Counted from the stretch's first letter, positions 32,490 to 39,817 are shown. The stretch: 64,000 nucleotides of DNA from Idiomarina loihiensis (GCF_024584785.1 NZ_CP074112.1:496001-560000); one strand, 5' to 3'. Notes: generated from the letters alone by a model not told the origin. Translations and numbers: made by a program.

Positions 32490-33233
32490 ATGGCAATTTT
32501 AGCGGCACTAATTATCGGTTTGAGTTTGGGATTGTTTGGTTCAGGCGGCTCTATCCTTACCGTCCCTGTGTTGTTGTATTTACTTGGTTTTGCTCCAGAT
32601 ATGGCGATTGCCGCATCTTTATTAATCGTTGGAGCGATCAGTTTGGGGGCATCGATACCGAACTTAACCAAACGCATTATTAGCTGGCGTCATGTGGCCT
32701 TTTTTGGTATCCCAGGAATGGTAGGAACCTATGCCGGTGCTTGGCTAGGCGGTTTGTTAAACCCAACCATTCAGTTGGTTACTTTTGCGATACTAATGCT
32801 GCTAGCAGCGGTCATGATGTGGCGTAAACGAGCTGCCGTAAATCCTGCGCCAGTAGCAATCAATCCTGTAAAAATCATCATTGAAGGCACCGTGGTTGGT
32901 ATTATTACTGGCTTCGTCGGAGTAGGTGGTGGTTTCTTAATTGTGCCAGCCTTGGTCTTACTTGGCGGACTTAATTTAGTTGCTGCAGTGGCAACAAGCT
33001 TGGTGATTATTGCGCTAAAATCTTTTGTAGGCTTTTTCAAATATTACGAAATCCTAATAGCTAAGGGTTTTGAGTTCGATTGGCCAGCTATTACTGTGGT
33101 GATTATTGGCGGTATTGTTGGTAGTTATGCTGGTGGTTGGTTAGGAAAACGGATTGCCACTGCACCATTGCAAAAGGGGTTTGCTGTGTTTCTAGTGATC
33201 ATGGCAGCTTTTGTGCTCTGGCAAAGTTTGTAG
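32490..33233 (+). CDS. TauE/SafE-family membrane permease
   Basis: 247 residues with about eight hydrophobic segments in two halves, each opening with the family's glycine-rich pattern (LIIGLSLGLFGSGGSILTVP and GTVVGIITGFVGVGGGFLIV). Family members export sulfite, sulfoacetate or other organosulfonates. The rhodanese gene 93 bases downstream makes a sulfur role plausible but unproven. The ATG lies two bases after the preceding stop. Confidence 0.9.
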   Translation: MAILAALIIGLSLGLFGSGGSILTVPVLLYLLGFAPDMAIAASLLIVGAISLGASIPNLTKRIISWRHVAFFGIPGMVGTYAGAWLGGLLNPTIQLVTFAILMLLAAVMMWRKRAAVNPAPVAINPVKIIIEGTVVGIITGFVGVGGGFLIVPALVLLGGLNLVAAVATSLVIIALKSFVGFFKYYEILIAKGFEFDWPAITVVIIGGIVGSYAGGWLGKRIATAPLQKGFAVFLVIMAAFVLWQSL

Positions 33234-33326
33234 GTGACTGAAGCAACTGCTGTTTAGCAAAGACAACAGGGTTCAAAAGAACTCCAAAATAGCTGGTTAA
33301 ACAATGTACATTATGGAGAAATGATC

Positions 33327-33722
33327 ATGATTAATTCCCAAGATTTGTGTGCACGAGCTCGTGCAAATGTTAAAGAAATCGATGTCCATACCTTGCAACA
33401 AAAAATTGCCGAAGGTGCCCGAGTGATTGATGTGCGGGAACCTGCTGAGTATGCCGTTGGCCATATTCGCCAAGCGGTAAACATGCCACGAGGCGTGTTG
33501 GAAATGCAAATTAACCAGCATCCGGCTGTAGCTGGCTACGATGATGCCTTACAACGTATTGCAGCTGAACCCTTGTATTTAATTTGTCGTAGTGGTGGAC
33601 GTTCGGCGCTGGCAGCAGAATCTTTGTTACGGATGGGATTTGATGCCGATAAGGTGATTTCAGTAGCAGGTGGCATGAATGCATGGGAGGAAGCTAAATA
33701 TCCGCAAGTTGCTGGAGAGTAA
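33327..33722 (+). CDS. Rhodanese-domain protein
   Basis: 131 residues forming one rhodanese domain. The active-site cysteine is in LYLICRSGGRSALAAE, preceded by VIDVREPAEYAVGHI and followed by VAGGMNAWEEAKYP. Single-domain rhodaneses transfer sulfane sulfur to thiophilic acceptors. GGAGAA at 33315-33320 fits the ATG at 33327 better than the in-frame ATG at 33321. No signal peptide, so probably cytoplasmic. The stop is 15 bases before the repeat that opens the insertion element. Confidence 0.9.
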   Translation: MINSQDLCARARANVKEIDVHTLQQKIAEGARVIDVREPAEYAVGHIRQAVNMPRGVLEMQINQHPAVAGYDDALQRIAAEPLYLICRSGGRSALAAESLLRMGFDADKVISVAGGMNAWEEAKYPQVAGE

Positions 33723-33737
33723 TAAACGTGAAGGCTT

Positions 33738-33823
33738 AGCAAAACCCGCGTAAACCCTCGCCCAATCGGGCGGGGATATAAGCAAAACCCGCGTAAACCC
33801 TCGCCCAATCGGGCGGGGATATA
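33738..33823 (+). repeat. Two identical 43-bp tandem repeats at the left end of the IS200/IS605 element
   Basis: Units 33738-33780 and 33781-33823 match base for base. Each contains a hairpin with arms CCTCGCCC and GGGCGGGG (33756-33763/33768-33775 and 33799-33806/33811-33818). The same arms occur at the right end of the element, so this is a duplicated transposon end and not a CRISPR. Confidence 0.92.
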
Positions 33824-33844
33824 AGCGGGAAACGCGAAGCGTTT

Positions 33845-34273
33845 CTAGTCAGGTGTGGCCTGACTTTGTACATATTCTTTCAGCGTTTCAATCGTTGCAC
33901 CACCTGCGCTACAGGCAAAATAGGAGCGCGACCAGAGCGCTGCGCTCTTGCTTTGCCGGGGTACGTGGGTATTGAGTCTATGTATCCGGCGAGATGAAAC
34001 CGATTTCAGGTTGTTCACCATAACGCTGATCGCCAGTTTCGGTGGGTAGGCCATCAACAGATGAACATGATCTTCTTCACCGTCCATTTCCAGCAGGTTA
34101 CATTCCAGTTTCTCGCAAGCAGACTCAAATGCTTCACGCAGCTGCTCAATCATAAAGCCATCGAACAGTTTTCGTCGGTACTTGGTGGTAAAGACCAGAT
34201 GAACAACCAGCTTGGTGACGCTGTGACGTTTTCTAAGGTAATCTGATAGCAATTCTTTATGATGCACACTCAC
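33845..34273 (-). CDS. tnpA: IS200/IS605 Y1 (HUH) transposase TnpA
   Basis: 142 residues. The metal-binding HUH motif is H69-V-H71 (GEEDHVHLLMAYPP) and the catalytic tyrosine is probably Y134 in LKEYVQSQ. The opening KLVVHLVFTTKYRRKLF is typical of the family. It cuts and rejoins single-stranded DNA at the element's hairpin ends during replication. All catalytic residues are present, so it looks functional. The stop codon falls within a small hairpin-rich region next to the left end. Confidence 0.93.
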   Translation of the reverse strand: MSVHHKELLSDYLRKRHSVTKLVVHLVFTTKYRRKLFDGFMIEQLREAFESACEKLECNLLEMDGEEDHVHLLMAYPPKLAISVMVNNLKSVSSRRIHRLNTHVPRQSKSAALWSRSYFACSAGGATIETLKEYVQSQATPD

Positions 34274-34316
34274 TTGAAATATGACCTTAATAGCTTATAA
34301 TGAATGAATTATATCA

Positions 34317-35507
34317 ATGAGCGCTGAAATGTTAAAGGCCACGAAAGTACGCATTTATCCCACACCTGAGCAGGCGGAATTTTTAAACCGCCAGTTCGGT
34401 GCTGTGCGCTTTGCGTATAACAAGGCTTTGCACATCATTAGCAGCCAGTACAAGCGTCACGGTCTGAAATTGAAGGCCAAAAAAGACCTCAAGCCGCTGT
34501 TGGCTGTTGCGAAGAAATCTCGCAAGTATCACTGGCTCAAAGATTTTGATTCGATTGCACTCCAGCAGGCATGTATCAATCTGGATAAAGCCTTTCAACA
34601 TTTCTTTGATCCCAAACTGCCTTCTCGTTATCCCAAGTTCAAGCGCAAGCACGGCAGGCAGTCCAGCTATCATTGCATGAGCGTTGATTGTGGTGATGAC
34701 TGGATTAAAGTGCCGAAGTTAAAGCAGCCCATTAAAGCGCGTATTCATCGCAAGGTTGAAGGAAAACTGAAAAGCATCACCCTGTCCCGCACCGTGACAG
34801 GTAAATACTATGCCTCGCTACTGCATGAAGATGGGCAAGAAGCTCCTGCGCCCATTCAAAGCCTGAATGCTGTTCAAGTTCTCGGATTGGATATGGGTTT
34901 AACACATATTGCCATAGATTCAAACGGCACGAAAAAACCGAATCCACGCTTTTTGAAGAAAGCCAGTGCCAATCTGCGCCGTAAACAAAAAGCCTTATCA
35001 CGCTGCAAAAAAGGCAGCAAAGGTCGTGCAAAAGCCCGACTTAAACTCGCTAAGGCGCATCAGCGTCTGGCGAATGCTCGTGCTGATTTTCAGCACAAGC
35101 TGTCTCGACACGTTATTGACGAAAACCAAGCGGTAATTGTCGAGACACTGAAAGTCAAAAACATGCTGAAGAACAGGAAATTGTCCAAGCACATTGCCGA
35201 TGCGAGTTGGTCAGGCTTGATCCAAAAGCTGGAATACAAGGCCAAAGAGCAAGGCAAGCATCTGGTTAAAATTGATCAATGGTTTGCCAGCTCAAAAACC
35301 TGCTTTTGCTGTGGACACAAGCTGGAATACTTGTCACTGAACGTGCGTGACTGGCAGTGTCCATCCTGCTCAACACAGCGTGATCGGGACATCAATGCAG
35401 CCTTAAATATCAAGGCGCAAGGTATTTTAAAATTAAAGGCCGCAGGACTGTCGGTTTCTGCCAATGGAGGCAAGCGTCAATCTGGTCACGTACCAGTTGC
35501 TGCCTGA
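34317..35507 (+). CDS. tnpB: TnpB RNA-guided nuclease of the IS200/IS605 element
   Basis: 396 residues, full length for TnpB. The N-terminal helix-turn-helix region opens ATKVRIYPTPEQAEFLNRQF. The RuvC-like catalytic acids are D192 (LGLDMGLTH), E276 (IVETLKVKNM) and D358 (QRDRDINAALN). A four-cysteine zinc finger (CFCCGH... and CPSC) lies between the last two. All are intact, so the enzyme may be active. In characterised homologues an omega RNA comes from the gene's 3' end and right end, with the guide taken from DNA just past the right end. Here that would begin near 35562, inside the Rhs remnant. Divergent from tnpA. Confidence 0.93.
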   Translation: MSAEMLKATKVRIYPTPEQAEFLNRQFGAVRFAYNKALHIISSQYKRHGLKLKAKKDLKPLLAVAKKSRKYHWLKDFDSIALQQACINLDKAFQHFFDPKLPSRYPKFKRKHGRQSSYHCMSVDCGDDWIKVPKLKQPIKARIHRKVEGKLKSITLSRTVTGKYYASLLHEDGQEAPAPIQSLNAVQVLGLDMGLTHIAIDSNGTKKPNPRFLKKASANLRRKQKALSRCKKGSKGRAKARLKLAKAHQRLANARADFQHKLSRHVIDENQAVIVETLKVKNMLKNRKLSKHIADASWSGLIQKLEYKAKEQGKHLVKIDQWFASSKTCFCCGHKLEYLSLNVRDWQCPSCSTQRDRDINAALNIKAQGILKLKAAGLSVSANGGKRQSGHVPVAA

Positions 35508-35518
35508 GAAGTTGGAAG

Positions 35519-35561
35519 CCTCGCCCGTGGCGCTTTAGCGCTTAGGGCGGGGAGCAGTCAC
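35519..35561 (+). repeat. Right-end hairpin of the IS element, candidate omega-RNA 3' scaffold
   Basis: Outer arms CCTCGCCC (35519-35526) and GGGCGGGG (35545-35552) enclose an inner GCGC stem. The outer arms equal those of the left end. The 3' edge of TnpB guide scaffolds usually coincides with this end. The RNA itself is inferred, not seen. Confidence 0.7.
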
Positions 35562-35572
35562 CAATATAGGTT

Positions 35573-36532
35573 GCCAGCAGTGGGCAGAGCTACGCCTACG
35601 ACGGCCACAACCGCCGCGTTAAGGTGGCGGGCGATGGTGATACCCGTTACTATCTCTACAGCCAGTCGGGGCAGTTGTTATTGAGCGAAGATAACGGCGT
35701 TCAAACGAACTACATTTACCTTGGCAATAGGCTTATCGCTGAAGACCGCCAGGCAACAACCACCTTTATCCATACAGATAGGTTGGGCAGCCCGGTGGCA
35801 CGAACCAACAGCACAGGAAGGGTAGAGAATCGCCGGCATTACCAACCTTTTGGTGACACTTACGAAGCGCCAAACGACGACATCGGATACACTGGTCATA
35901 AGTACGATAATGACTTAGGCCTGAGTTATATGCAGGCACGATACTATGATCCAGTGATTGGGCGGTTTTATTCGAATGATCCGGTTGGATTTGATCCTAA
36001 CAATATCGATAGCTTTGGCAGATATACCTATGGGAATAATAATCCCTATAAGTACAATGATCCTGATGGAAGAACTGCACACCCCGTAATTGAATTGCCT
36101 GACTTAAGTACGATGATGGCTAAAGCATTTGGTTATGAGTCTACTACACAAGGGAACCAAAATTTTGCGAAAGATATGGGAAATGCTGCACAGCAAATAG
36201 GAATGGATGTTGCACACGGAACTACTGATATTTTAACTAGTAAACCTGTCCAGAATCTGGTTGATAAACTAGGCTATGTACCAATACCTCAAGCGCAAGC
36301 AGTTTCAACGGCTATTAACACTGCGGCTCTAGTTTTTGATGGAGATGCGGCTGGTTTATCGGGTGATTTGGCTGGTAATGCTGCTGGTGTTCAGGCTGAA
36401 AAGACTCACGCAGGTAGAGGCGGGAGCCTCAAAGCTCAAGCGTACAATTATGTTGTCGATAAAGCTGTCGGGACTGTTGTTAGTTCAGGGGTTGAAGTAC
36501 TTCAAAACAATGACGACGAAAGGCAAAAATAG
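35573..36532 (+). pseudogene. 5'-truncated Rhs C-terminal tip (core end plus variable domain)
   Basis: Rhs-like reading begins at about 35573, just after the insertion element, with GQSYAYDGHNRRVK; the frame is closed upstream by a TAG. A GTG at 35624 could start a 302-residue product. YD-repeat core remains: YLYSQSGQLLLSEDNG, HTDRLGSPVARTNSTG, YTGHKYDNDLGLSYMQARYYD, GRFYSNDPVGFDPN, then the core-closing NDPDGR near residue 145-149. The following 155 residues are a variable tip unlike anything I recognise: glycine- and alanine-rich, ending in an acidic tail. Rhs tips are usually toxins released by the core. The stop is two bases before a small membrane-protein gene, suggesting an effector-immunity pair. 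No upstream Rhs core exists in this window. Confidence 0.85.
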
Positions 36533-36534
36533 TT

Positions 36535-36762
36535 ATGAGCTCAAAAAAATGGGTTTCACTAATAGCTTCAATTGTATTAGTAGGCCATGCAACTTTAGGA
36601 CTTATTAATGGCGAGTTAATGCTTAAAGGTGGAGAAACCATTGAGTTTGATGCTGAACCATTATCGTTTTTGGCAATTGTAGCAATAGAAATCGCTGTTT
36701 CAATATATGTAGTGTGGGCATTTTTAATCGCAAAAGACGATAGTAGTAAAGAAAAAGAGTAG
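36535..36762 (+). CDS. Small membrane protein following the Rhs tip, candidate immunity protein
   Basis: 75 residues with two hydrophobic helices (about 7-27 and 44-67) and a charged C-terminal tail (KDDSSKEKE). Its ATG is two bases after the Rhs tip stop, so translation is almost certainly coupled, the arrangement of Rhs toxin and cognate immunity genes. I recognise no family. If it is an immunity protein, an inner-membrane location would fit a membrane-targeting or periplasm-acting toxin, but that is inference. Confidence 0.65.
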   Translation: MSSKKWVSLIASIVLVGHATLGLINGELMLKGGETIEFDAEPLSFLAIVAIEIAVSIYVVWAFLIAKDDSSKEKE

Positions 36763-36799
36763 AGCGCAACATTAAAGTTAAAACATTTGAATCCAAAGC
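36760..36799 (+). repeat. 40-bp imperfect direct repeat, copy 1
   Basis: Begins at the stop of the small membrane gene (TAGAGCGCAACATTAAAG...) and ends ...CCAAAGC. Copy 2 at 38257-38296 has the same length with a few substitutions and compensating single-base indels. The pair brackets the ISAs1 remnant and the inverted second module. Confidence 0.85.
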
Positions 36800-36804
36800 C
36801 TCGC
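36786..36804 (+). repeat. 19-bp perfect inverted repeat, left copy
   Basis: TTTGAATCCAAAGCCTCGC here is exactly the reverse complement of 37739-37757. In each orientation it follows the stop of a small membrane-protein gene, so it is probably a shared 3' tail of the two tip modules. Confidence 0.92.
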
Positions 36805-36813
36805 CTCGCGGGG

Positions 36814-37627
36814 CAGGGTAACCGCATGAGTGTACATTAATTCATCATCTCGTTGAAGCCCGCAGATAATACAGCCTCCAGATATTCGGCTTTCATCCAT
36901 GCTCGCTTTTGTTTGGCCGGGATACTGCCTTTTGATGATTCTGCGCGCAGCATGTTTAATGCCATGTGGTGCAACATGGACCAGTTCTCCGCACCATGGT
37001 TCTGGTGGATCTGACAATCATCTTCTCGCAGGGAAACATCCAGGACCCAGTGTAAGCTATTTTCAACAGACCAGTGTGCGCGTACGGCATCGGCCATCTC
37101 CCGCTCCGATAGCTCGGCAGAACTGATATGGTAACGATACGTCAGTTCTTCCTGTTTTCCCTTTACTTGGCGGTAACTTACACTCATCCCCAAGGTCTTG
37201 AGTCCGGGCCACTGTGGAAAATCCTCGACGATTTGGTCGGCGCTGAGCACGTGAAAAAAGGCATTGACCATGTGAATCGTCGAGTGCTTGTCGCCCCGCT
37301 GATATGACCTGCGCAACGTTTTGCCATCAATGGCAATGACCTGCCCCTGAGTGGCTTCGTGTACATCCTGCATCCAGTTCACAAAACATAGTCGGAACTG
37401 CTCTGGGTCAATGCGGGAGATGGTGCGCACAAGGTGATGAACAGAATATCTTCCAGCGGATAGGTGACTTTCGCTGATTGACGTGCGTCCGTTAATGCGC
37501 CAAAGTGGCTTGTGAAAGCTTCGATATACATGATTTAACTCCCGAAAAAGGGAGTATATGATCACAGGTAACCCAGATCGTCAAACCGATCGTTTTTTGC
37601 TCAAAAAACGTTCACGATCTTGCCCTG
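36814..37627 (-). mobile_element. Internally deleted ISAs1-family element
   Basis: Outward CAGGG ends are visible at 36814 (CAGGGTAACCGC) and, inverted, at 37623-37627 (CCCTG). They enclose about 0.8 kb, where ISAs1-family elements are usually about 1.2-1.3 kb. The only gene inside is a shortened transposase. I could not find a convincing target duplication. Exact ends are provisional. Confidence 0.65.
36837..37565 (-). pseudogene. ISAs1-family transposase, internally deleted and probably inactive
   Basis: 242 residues where about 370 are usual. The region before the first catalytic Asp (VIAIDGKTLRRSY) and the C-terminal block (LKTLGMSVSYRQVKGK, AHWSVENSLHWVLDVS with the catalytic Glu, MALNMLRAE) are clear. 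The central part that should carry the second Asp is missing: HMVNAFFH runs almost directly into the WPGLKTLGM segment. The first 50 or so residues also do not match the family and probably reflect a frameshift. It lies between the two Rhs-tip modules. Confidence 0.85.
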
Positions 37628-37726
37628 CTTACCGATATTCTTAGATTATTGTATGCGTATCGTAGTTCATAGGTATTGTGAGCGAAAAACGATTCATCCA
37701 TAGTATAGATGGATCTTTGAATTCAC

Positions 37727-37746
37727 AGCCTCGCCCTTGCGAGGCT
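37727..37746. terminator. Perfect hairpin downstream of the inverted second module
   Basis: AGCCTCGC (37727-37734) pairs perfectly with GCGAGGCT (37739-37746) around a CCTT loop. Its right arm lies within the 19-bp inverted repeat. It follows the 87-residue gene on the minus strand, so it is a likely terminator for that module. Confidence 0.7.
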
Positions 37747-37757
37747 TTGGATTCAAA
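37739..37757 (-). repeat. 19-bp perfect inverted repeat, right copy
   Basis: Exact reverse complement of 36786-36804. It lies directly after the stop codon of the minus-strand 87-residue gene at 37760. Confidence 0.92.
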
Positions 37758-37759
37758 AA

Positions 37760-38023
37760 CTATTTAGCTAGCATATACATCAAAGGAAATACCATTAACA
37801 AACCAATAAAAACAACTCTTAAAGAAGTGCAAACCCAGAGTTTATCGCTCTGATAATATTCATATTTGAATATCCTAAAACCACCGTATATTGCATTTTT
37901 GCCACCATAGAAATTTTCAAACATTTCTTTCTTAACATAGCTTCTCGCCAAAACAAATAAAGTAGCACCAGTTACAATTAGAAGAAATGAAATTACTAAA
38001 AGCGCGATTTCTAAATAGAGCAT
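37760..38023 (-). CDS. Small membrane protein, candidate immunity protein of the second tip module
   Basis: 87 residues with a hydrophobic N-terminal helix (about 2-26), a tyrosine/phenylalanine-rich polar middle (FENFYGGKNAIYGGFRIFKYEYYQ) and a C-terminal helix (about 66-85). The ATG overlaps the stop of the preceding frame by one base (TAATG), so it is translationally coupled to it. No family recognised. Two-helix form, coupling and 3' inverted repeat mirror the 75-residue protein of the first module, though the sequences are unrelated. Confidence 0.65.
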   Translation of the reverse strand: MLYLEIALLVISFLLIVTGATLFVLARSYVKKEMFENFYGGKNAIYGGFRIFKYEYYQSDKLWVCTSLRVVFIGLLMVFPLMYMLAK

Positions 38024-38268
38024 TAGTTACCTCCTGTTTTGGCAAAGCCTTTGTCCTCCTCGATAGCGAATCCAACTATAGGCTTTTCAACTACTGCACC
38101 TGCATTTATACCAGCTCCAGCTTTAATACCAAACCCAGTTACATCACCATTGTTGTTTACTGATACTTGACCACCACCAACACCAGCCATTGCAGATATC
38201 TGATTGTCACTCAACCCATTTTGAACGTCAGCTCTGGATAGGTGTGTTTTAATTAGTAGAGCGCAGCA
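38023..38268 (-). pseudogene. Short glycine-rich fragment, probable effector-tip remnant of the inverted module
   Basis: On the minus strand a frame runs from a stop near 38270 through THLSRADVQNGLSDNQ and then a Gly/Ala-rich stretch (MAGVGGGQVSVNNNGDVTG, GIKAGAGINAGAVVEK), ending KTGGN. A TTG at 38214 would give 63 residues. The composition recalls the ends of Rhs-type tips, but the Rhs core is absent, so I treat it as the surviving 3' end of a larger effector gene. Its stop overlaps the next gene's ATG. Low confidence in identity; the coupling is plain. Confidence 0.5.
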
Positions 38269-38296
38269 TTAAGTTAAAACATTTTGAACTCAAAGC
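38257..38296 (+). repeat. 40-bp imperfect direct repeat, copy 2
   Basis: TAGAGCGCAGCATTAAG... to ...CTCAAAGC, same orientation as 36760-36799. It overlaps the 5' edge of the minus-strand tip remnant, so the remnant was probably cut off by the rearrangement that placed it here. Confidence 0.85.
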
Positions 38297-38333
38297 GCAG
38301 AAAGTCAGTAAACCTAAATTCAGGTCAGTTGAC

Positions 38334-38804
38334 TCAAATTTGAACTGTTTCGAAACCCTCATCAACAGCTAAATCGCTACCACTTGCGGCAGTGCGCGCT
38401 AATTCATCACAGCGTTCATTTTGTGGATGACCAGCGTGGCCCTTAACCCAGTCCCAGCGCACGTTATGGCGAGCTGCCGCAGCATCTATTAAACGCCATA
38501 AATCAGCGTTTTTGACGGGTTTGCGATTGGCGGTTCGCCACCCATTGTTTTTCCACTTGTGAATCCACTCTTCAATGCCTTGTTTAAGGTATTGGCTATC
38601 CGTGGTGAGTACCACATCGCACGGTCGCTTTAACGCGTCTAAGCCGATAATCGCGGCTAACATTTCCATTCTATTGTTCGTGGTTAACCGAAATCCAGCA
38701 GCAAACTCTTTGCGATGTTTACCGTATTCAATAACCACGCCATAACCGCCAGGGCCAGGGTTACCTAAGCAGGAGCCATCCGTATATATATGCACTGTTT
38801 GCAT
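38334..38804 (-). CDS. rnhA: Ribonuclease HI
   Basis: 156 residues with all catalytic acids: D9 in [18 protein letters not shown], the Glu in [10 protein letters not shown], the Asp in [14 protein letters not shown] and the late Asp in NERCDELAR. It degrades the RNA strand of RNA-DNA hybrids. It is divergent from dnaQ, the classic rnhA-dnaQ arrangement, with 207 bases between starts. Confidence 0.97.
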   Translation of the reverse strand: MQTVHIYTDGSCLGNPGPGGYGVVIEYGKHRKEFAAGFRLTTNNRMEMLAAIIGLDALKRPCDVVLTTDSQYLKQGIEEWIHKWKNNGWRTANRKPVKNADLWRLIDAAAARHNVRWDWVKGHAGHPQNERCDELARTAASGSDLAVDEGFETVQI

Positions 38805-39011
38805 GCTAAAACGTTATCTCTAAGTAATGATTTAAGGCGCAGTTTAGCAGACCTGACAAATAAATGCGTCATAGCAAAGTCAGTATACAGTTGTTAAACT
38901 CTAACGATTATTGTTGGTGTGCAGGATTGCTAGCAGTCTTCCACAGGTAAACGTCAGGTTTATCACTGGGCAAGTGATATCAATTTAATTTGGAAAGAAG
39001 CACAAACTCTT
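38805..39011. promoter_or_regulatory. Shared rnhA/dnaQ divergent intergenic region
   Basis: 207 bases between the two start codons. In E. coli the equivalent region holds overlapping promoters. Here it must carry promoters for both genes, but I could not pick out convincing -35/-10 pairs. GGAAAG at 38992-38997 is the ribosome site for dnaQ. Confidence 0.5.
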
Positions 39012-39695
39012 ATGCGGCAAATCGTTTTAGATACAGAAACTACTGGGTTACGCCCAGAAGAAGGCCACCGAATTATAGAAATTGGCGCCGTTGAAGTCAT
39101 CAAGCGCAAGCTAACGGGGCGTACCTTTCATGTCTATATCAATCCGCAGCGGGTAGTTGAGCAAGAAGCGATTGATGTACACGGTATCACCAATGATTTT
39201 TTACAAGATAAACCGGTTTTTGCACAAATTGCGGAAGAGTTCATTGATTTCATCCAAGGTGCAGAATTAGTTATCCATAATGCCCCATTCGATGTGGGCT
39301 TTATGGATCATGAGTTTGCTTTATTGCGCAACGGCACGGGGAAGACTATCGACTATTGTAGTGTGCTCGATACCCTCAAGTTATCGCAACAGATGCGTCC
39401 TGGCCAACGCCACACTCTAGATGCTTTATGTCGTGCCTACGGGGTAGATAACTCAAACCGGACTTTTCACGGCGCATTATTAGATGCTGAATTATTAGCG
39501 GATGTGTATTTGCTTATGACGGGTGGGCAAACCGCATTAGAGTTGCCCGGTAACCGAGCGAACGGAGAACTCAGTAGTGGTTGGACACCAGTGCTCAATA
39601 AACCGGCACTTAAGGTAGTGCAAGCATCAGCAGCAGAGCAACAGGCTCACCAACAAAGGTTAGCGTTAATCAATGATGCATTGTGGCAAGAATAG
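39012..39695 (+). CDS. dnaQ: DNA polymerase III epsilon subunit (3'-5' proofreading exonuclease)
   Basis: 227 residues of the DnaQ/DEDDh exonuclease family. Exo I is VLDTETTGLRPEEGHRIIEIG (Asp and Glu), Exo II is VIHNAPFDVGFMDHEF, and Exo III contains the His and Asp in HGALLDAELLADVYL. The C-terminal tail binds the polymerase alpha subunit. dnaE is also in this window at 50 kb. Divergent from rnhA. Confidence 0.97.
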   Translation: MRQIVLDTETTGLRPEEGHRIIEIGAVEVIKRKLTGRTFHVYINPQRVVEQEAIDVHGITNDFLQDKPVFAQIAEEFIDFIQGAELVIHNAPFDVGFMDHEFALLRNGTGKTIDYCSVLDTLKLSQQMRPGQRHTLDALCRAYGVDNSNRTFHGALLDAELLADVYLLMTGGQTALELPGNRANGELSSGWTPVLNKPALKVVQASAAEQQAHQQRLALINDALWQE

Positions 39696-39788
39696 GCCAT
39701 AGCAGAAGTAAGTGGTAGGGTAAATTGAACAAATTTTGCGGCTTTTGCATTTTTTTTAAGCAAACGATTCAAAAACACAAAAAAAGGG

Positions 39789-39817
39789 TTGACGGAACAT
39801 TCCAGCACTCGTAATAT
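39789..39817 (+). promoter_or_regulatory. Promoter of the tRNA-Asp pair
   Basis: TTGACG (39789-39794), 17-base spacer, TAATAT (39812-39817), followed by a GC-containing discriminator (TCGCTCCGC). It is near consensus and stands about 50 bases before the first tRNA, as expected for a stable-RNA promoter. Confidence 0.85.

Larger units (their letters stand above)
33738..35561. mobile_element. IS200/IS605-family insertion sequence with divergent tnpA and tnpB
   Basis: A Y1 transposase gene and a tnpB gene lie back to back, 43 bases apart, flanked by subterminal hairpins instead of inverted terminal repeats. The left hairpin (in duplicate) and the right hairpin (35519-35526 with 35545-35552) share identical 8-base arms, CCTCGCCC and GGGCGGGG. 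The right hairpin has an inner GCGC/GCGC stem. The right boundary is probably just after AGTCAC at about 35561. The left boundary is either before the first or the second 43-bp unit. Exact cleavage sites and the target tetra- or pentanucleotide cannot be set without an empty site. Confidence 0.85.

Noticed and set aside
33738-33823. Possible CRISPR array (two identical 43-base units)
   Set aside because: The units abut with no spacer, there are only two, and each contains the hairpin found again at the right end of the IS200/IS605 element.
34317-35507. RuvC nuclease as a miniature Cas12
   Set aside because: It is paired with a Y1 transposase and IS ends, with no array or cas genes; TnpB is the direct reading.
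36336-36608. A 90-codon frame overlapping the Rhs tip and the small membrane gene
   Set aside because: It is out of frame with both, has no ribosome site and no recognisable domain; the coupled pair in the other frames is coherent.
35573-38296. Prophage remnant
   Set aside because: No integrase, capsid, tail or phage regulator is present; content is Rhs, IS and small membrane proteins only.
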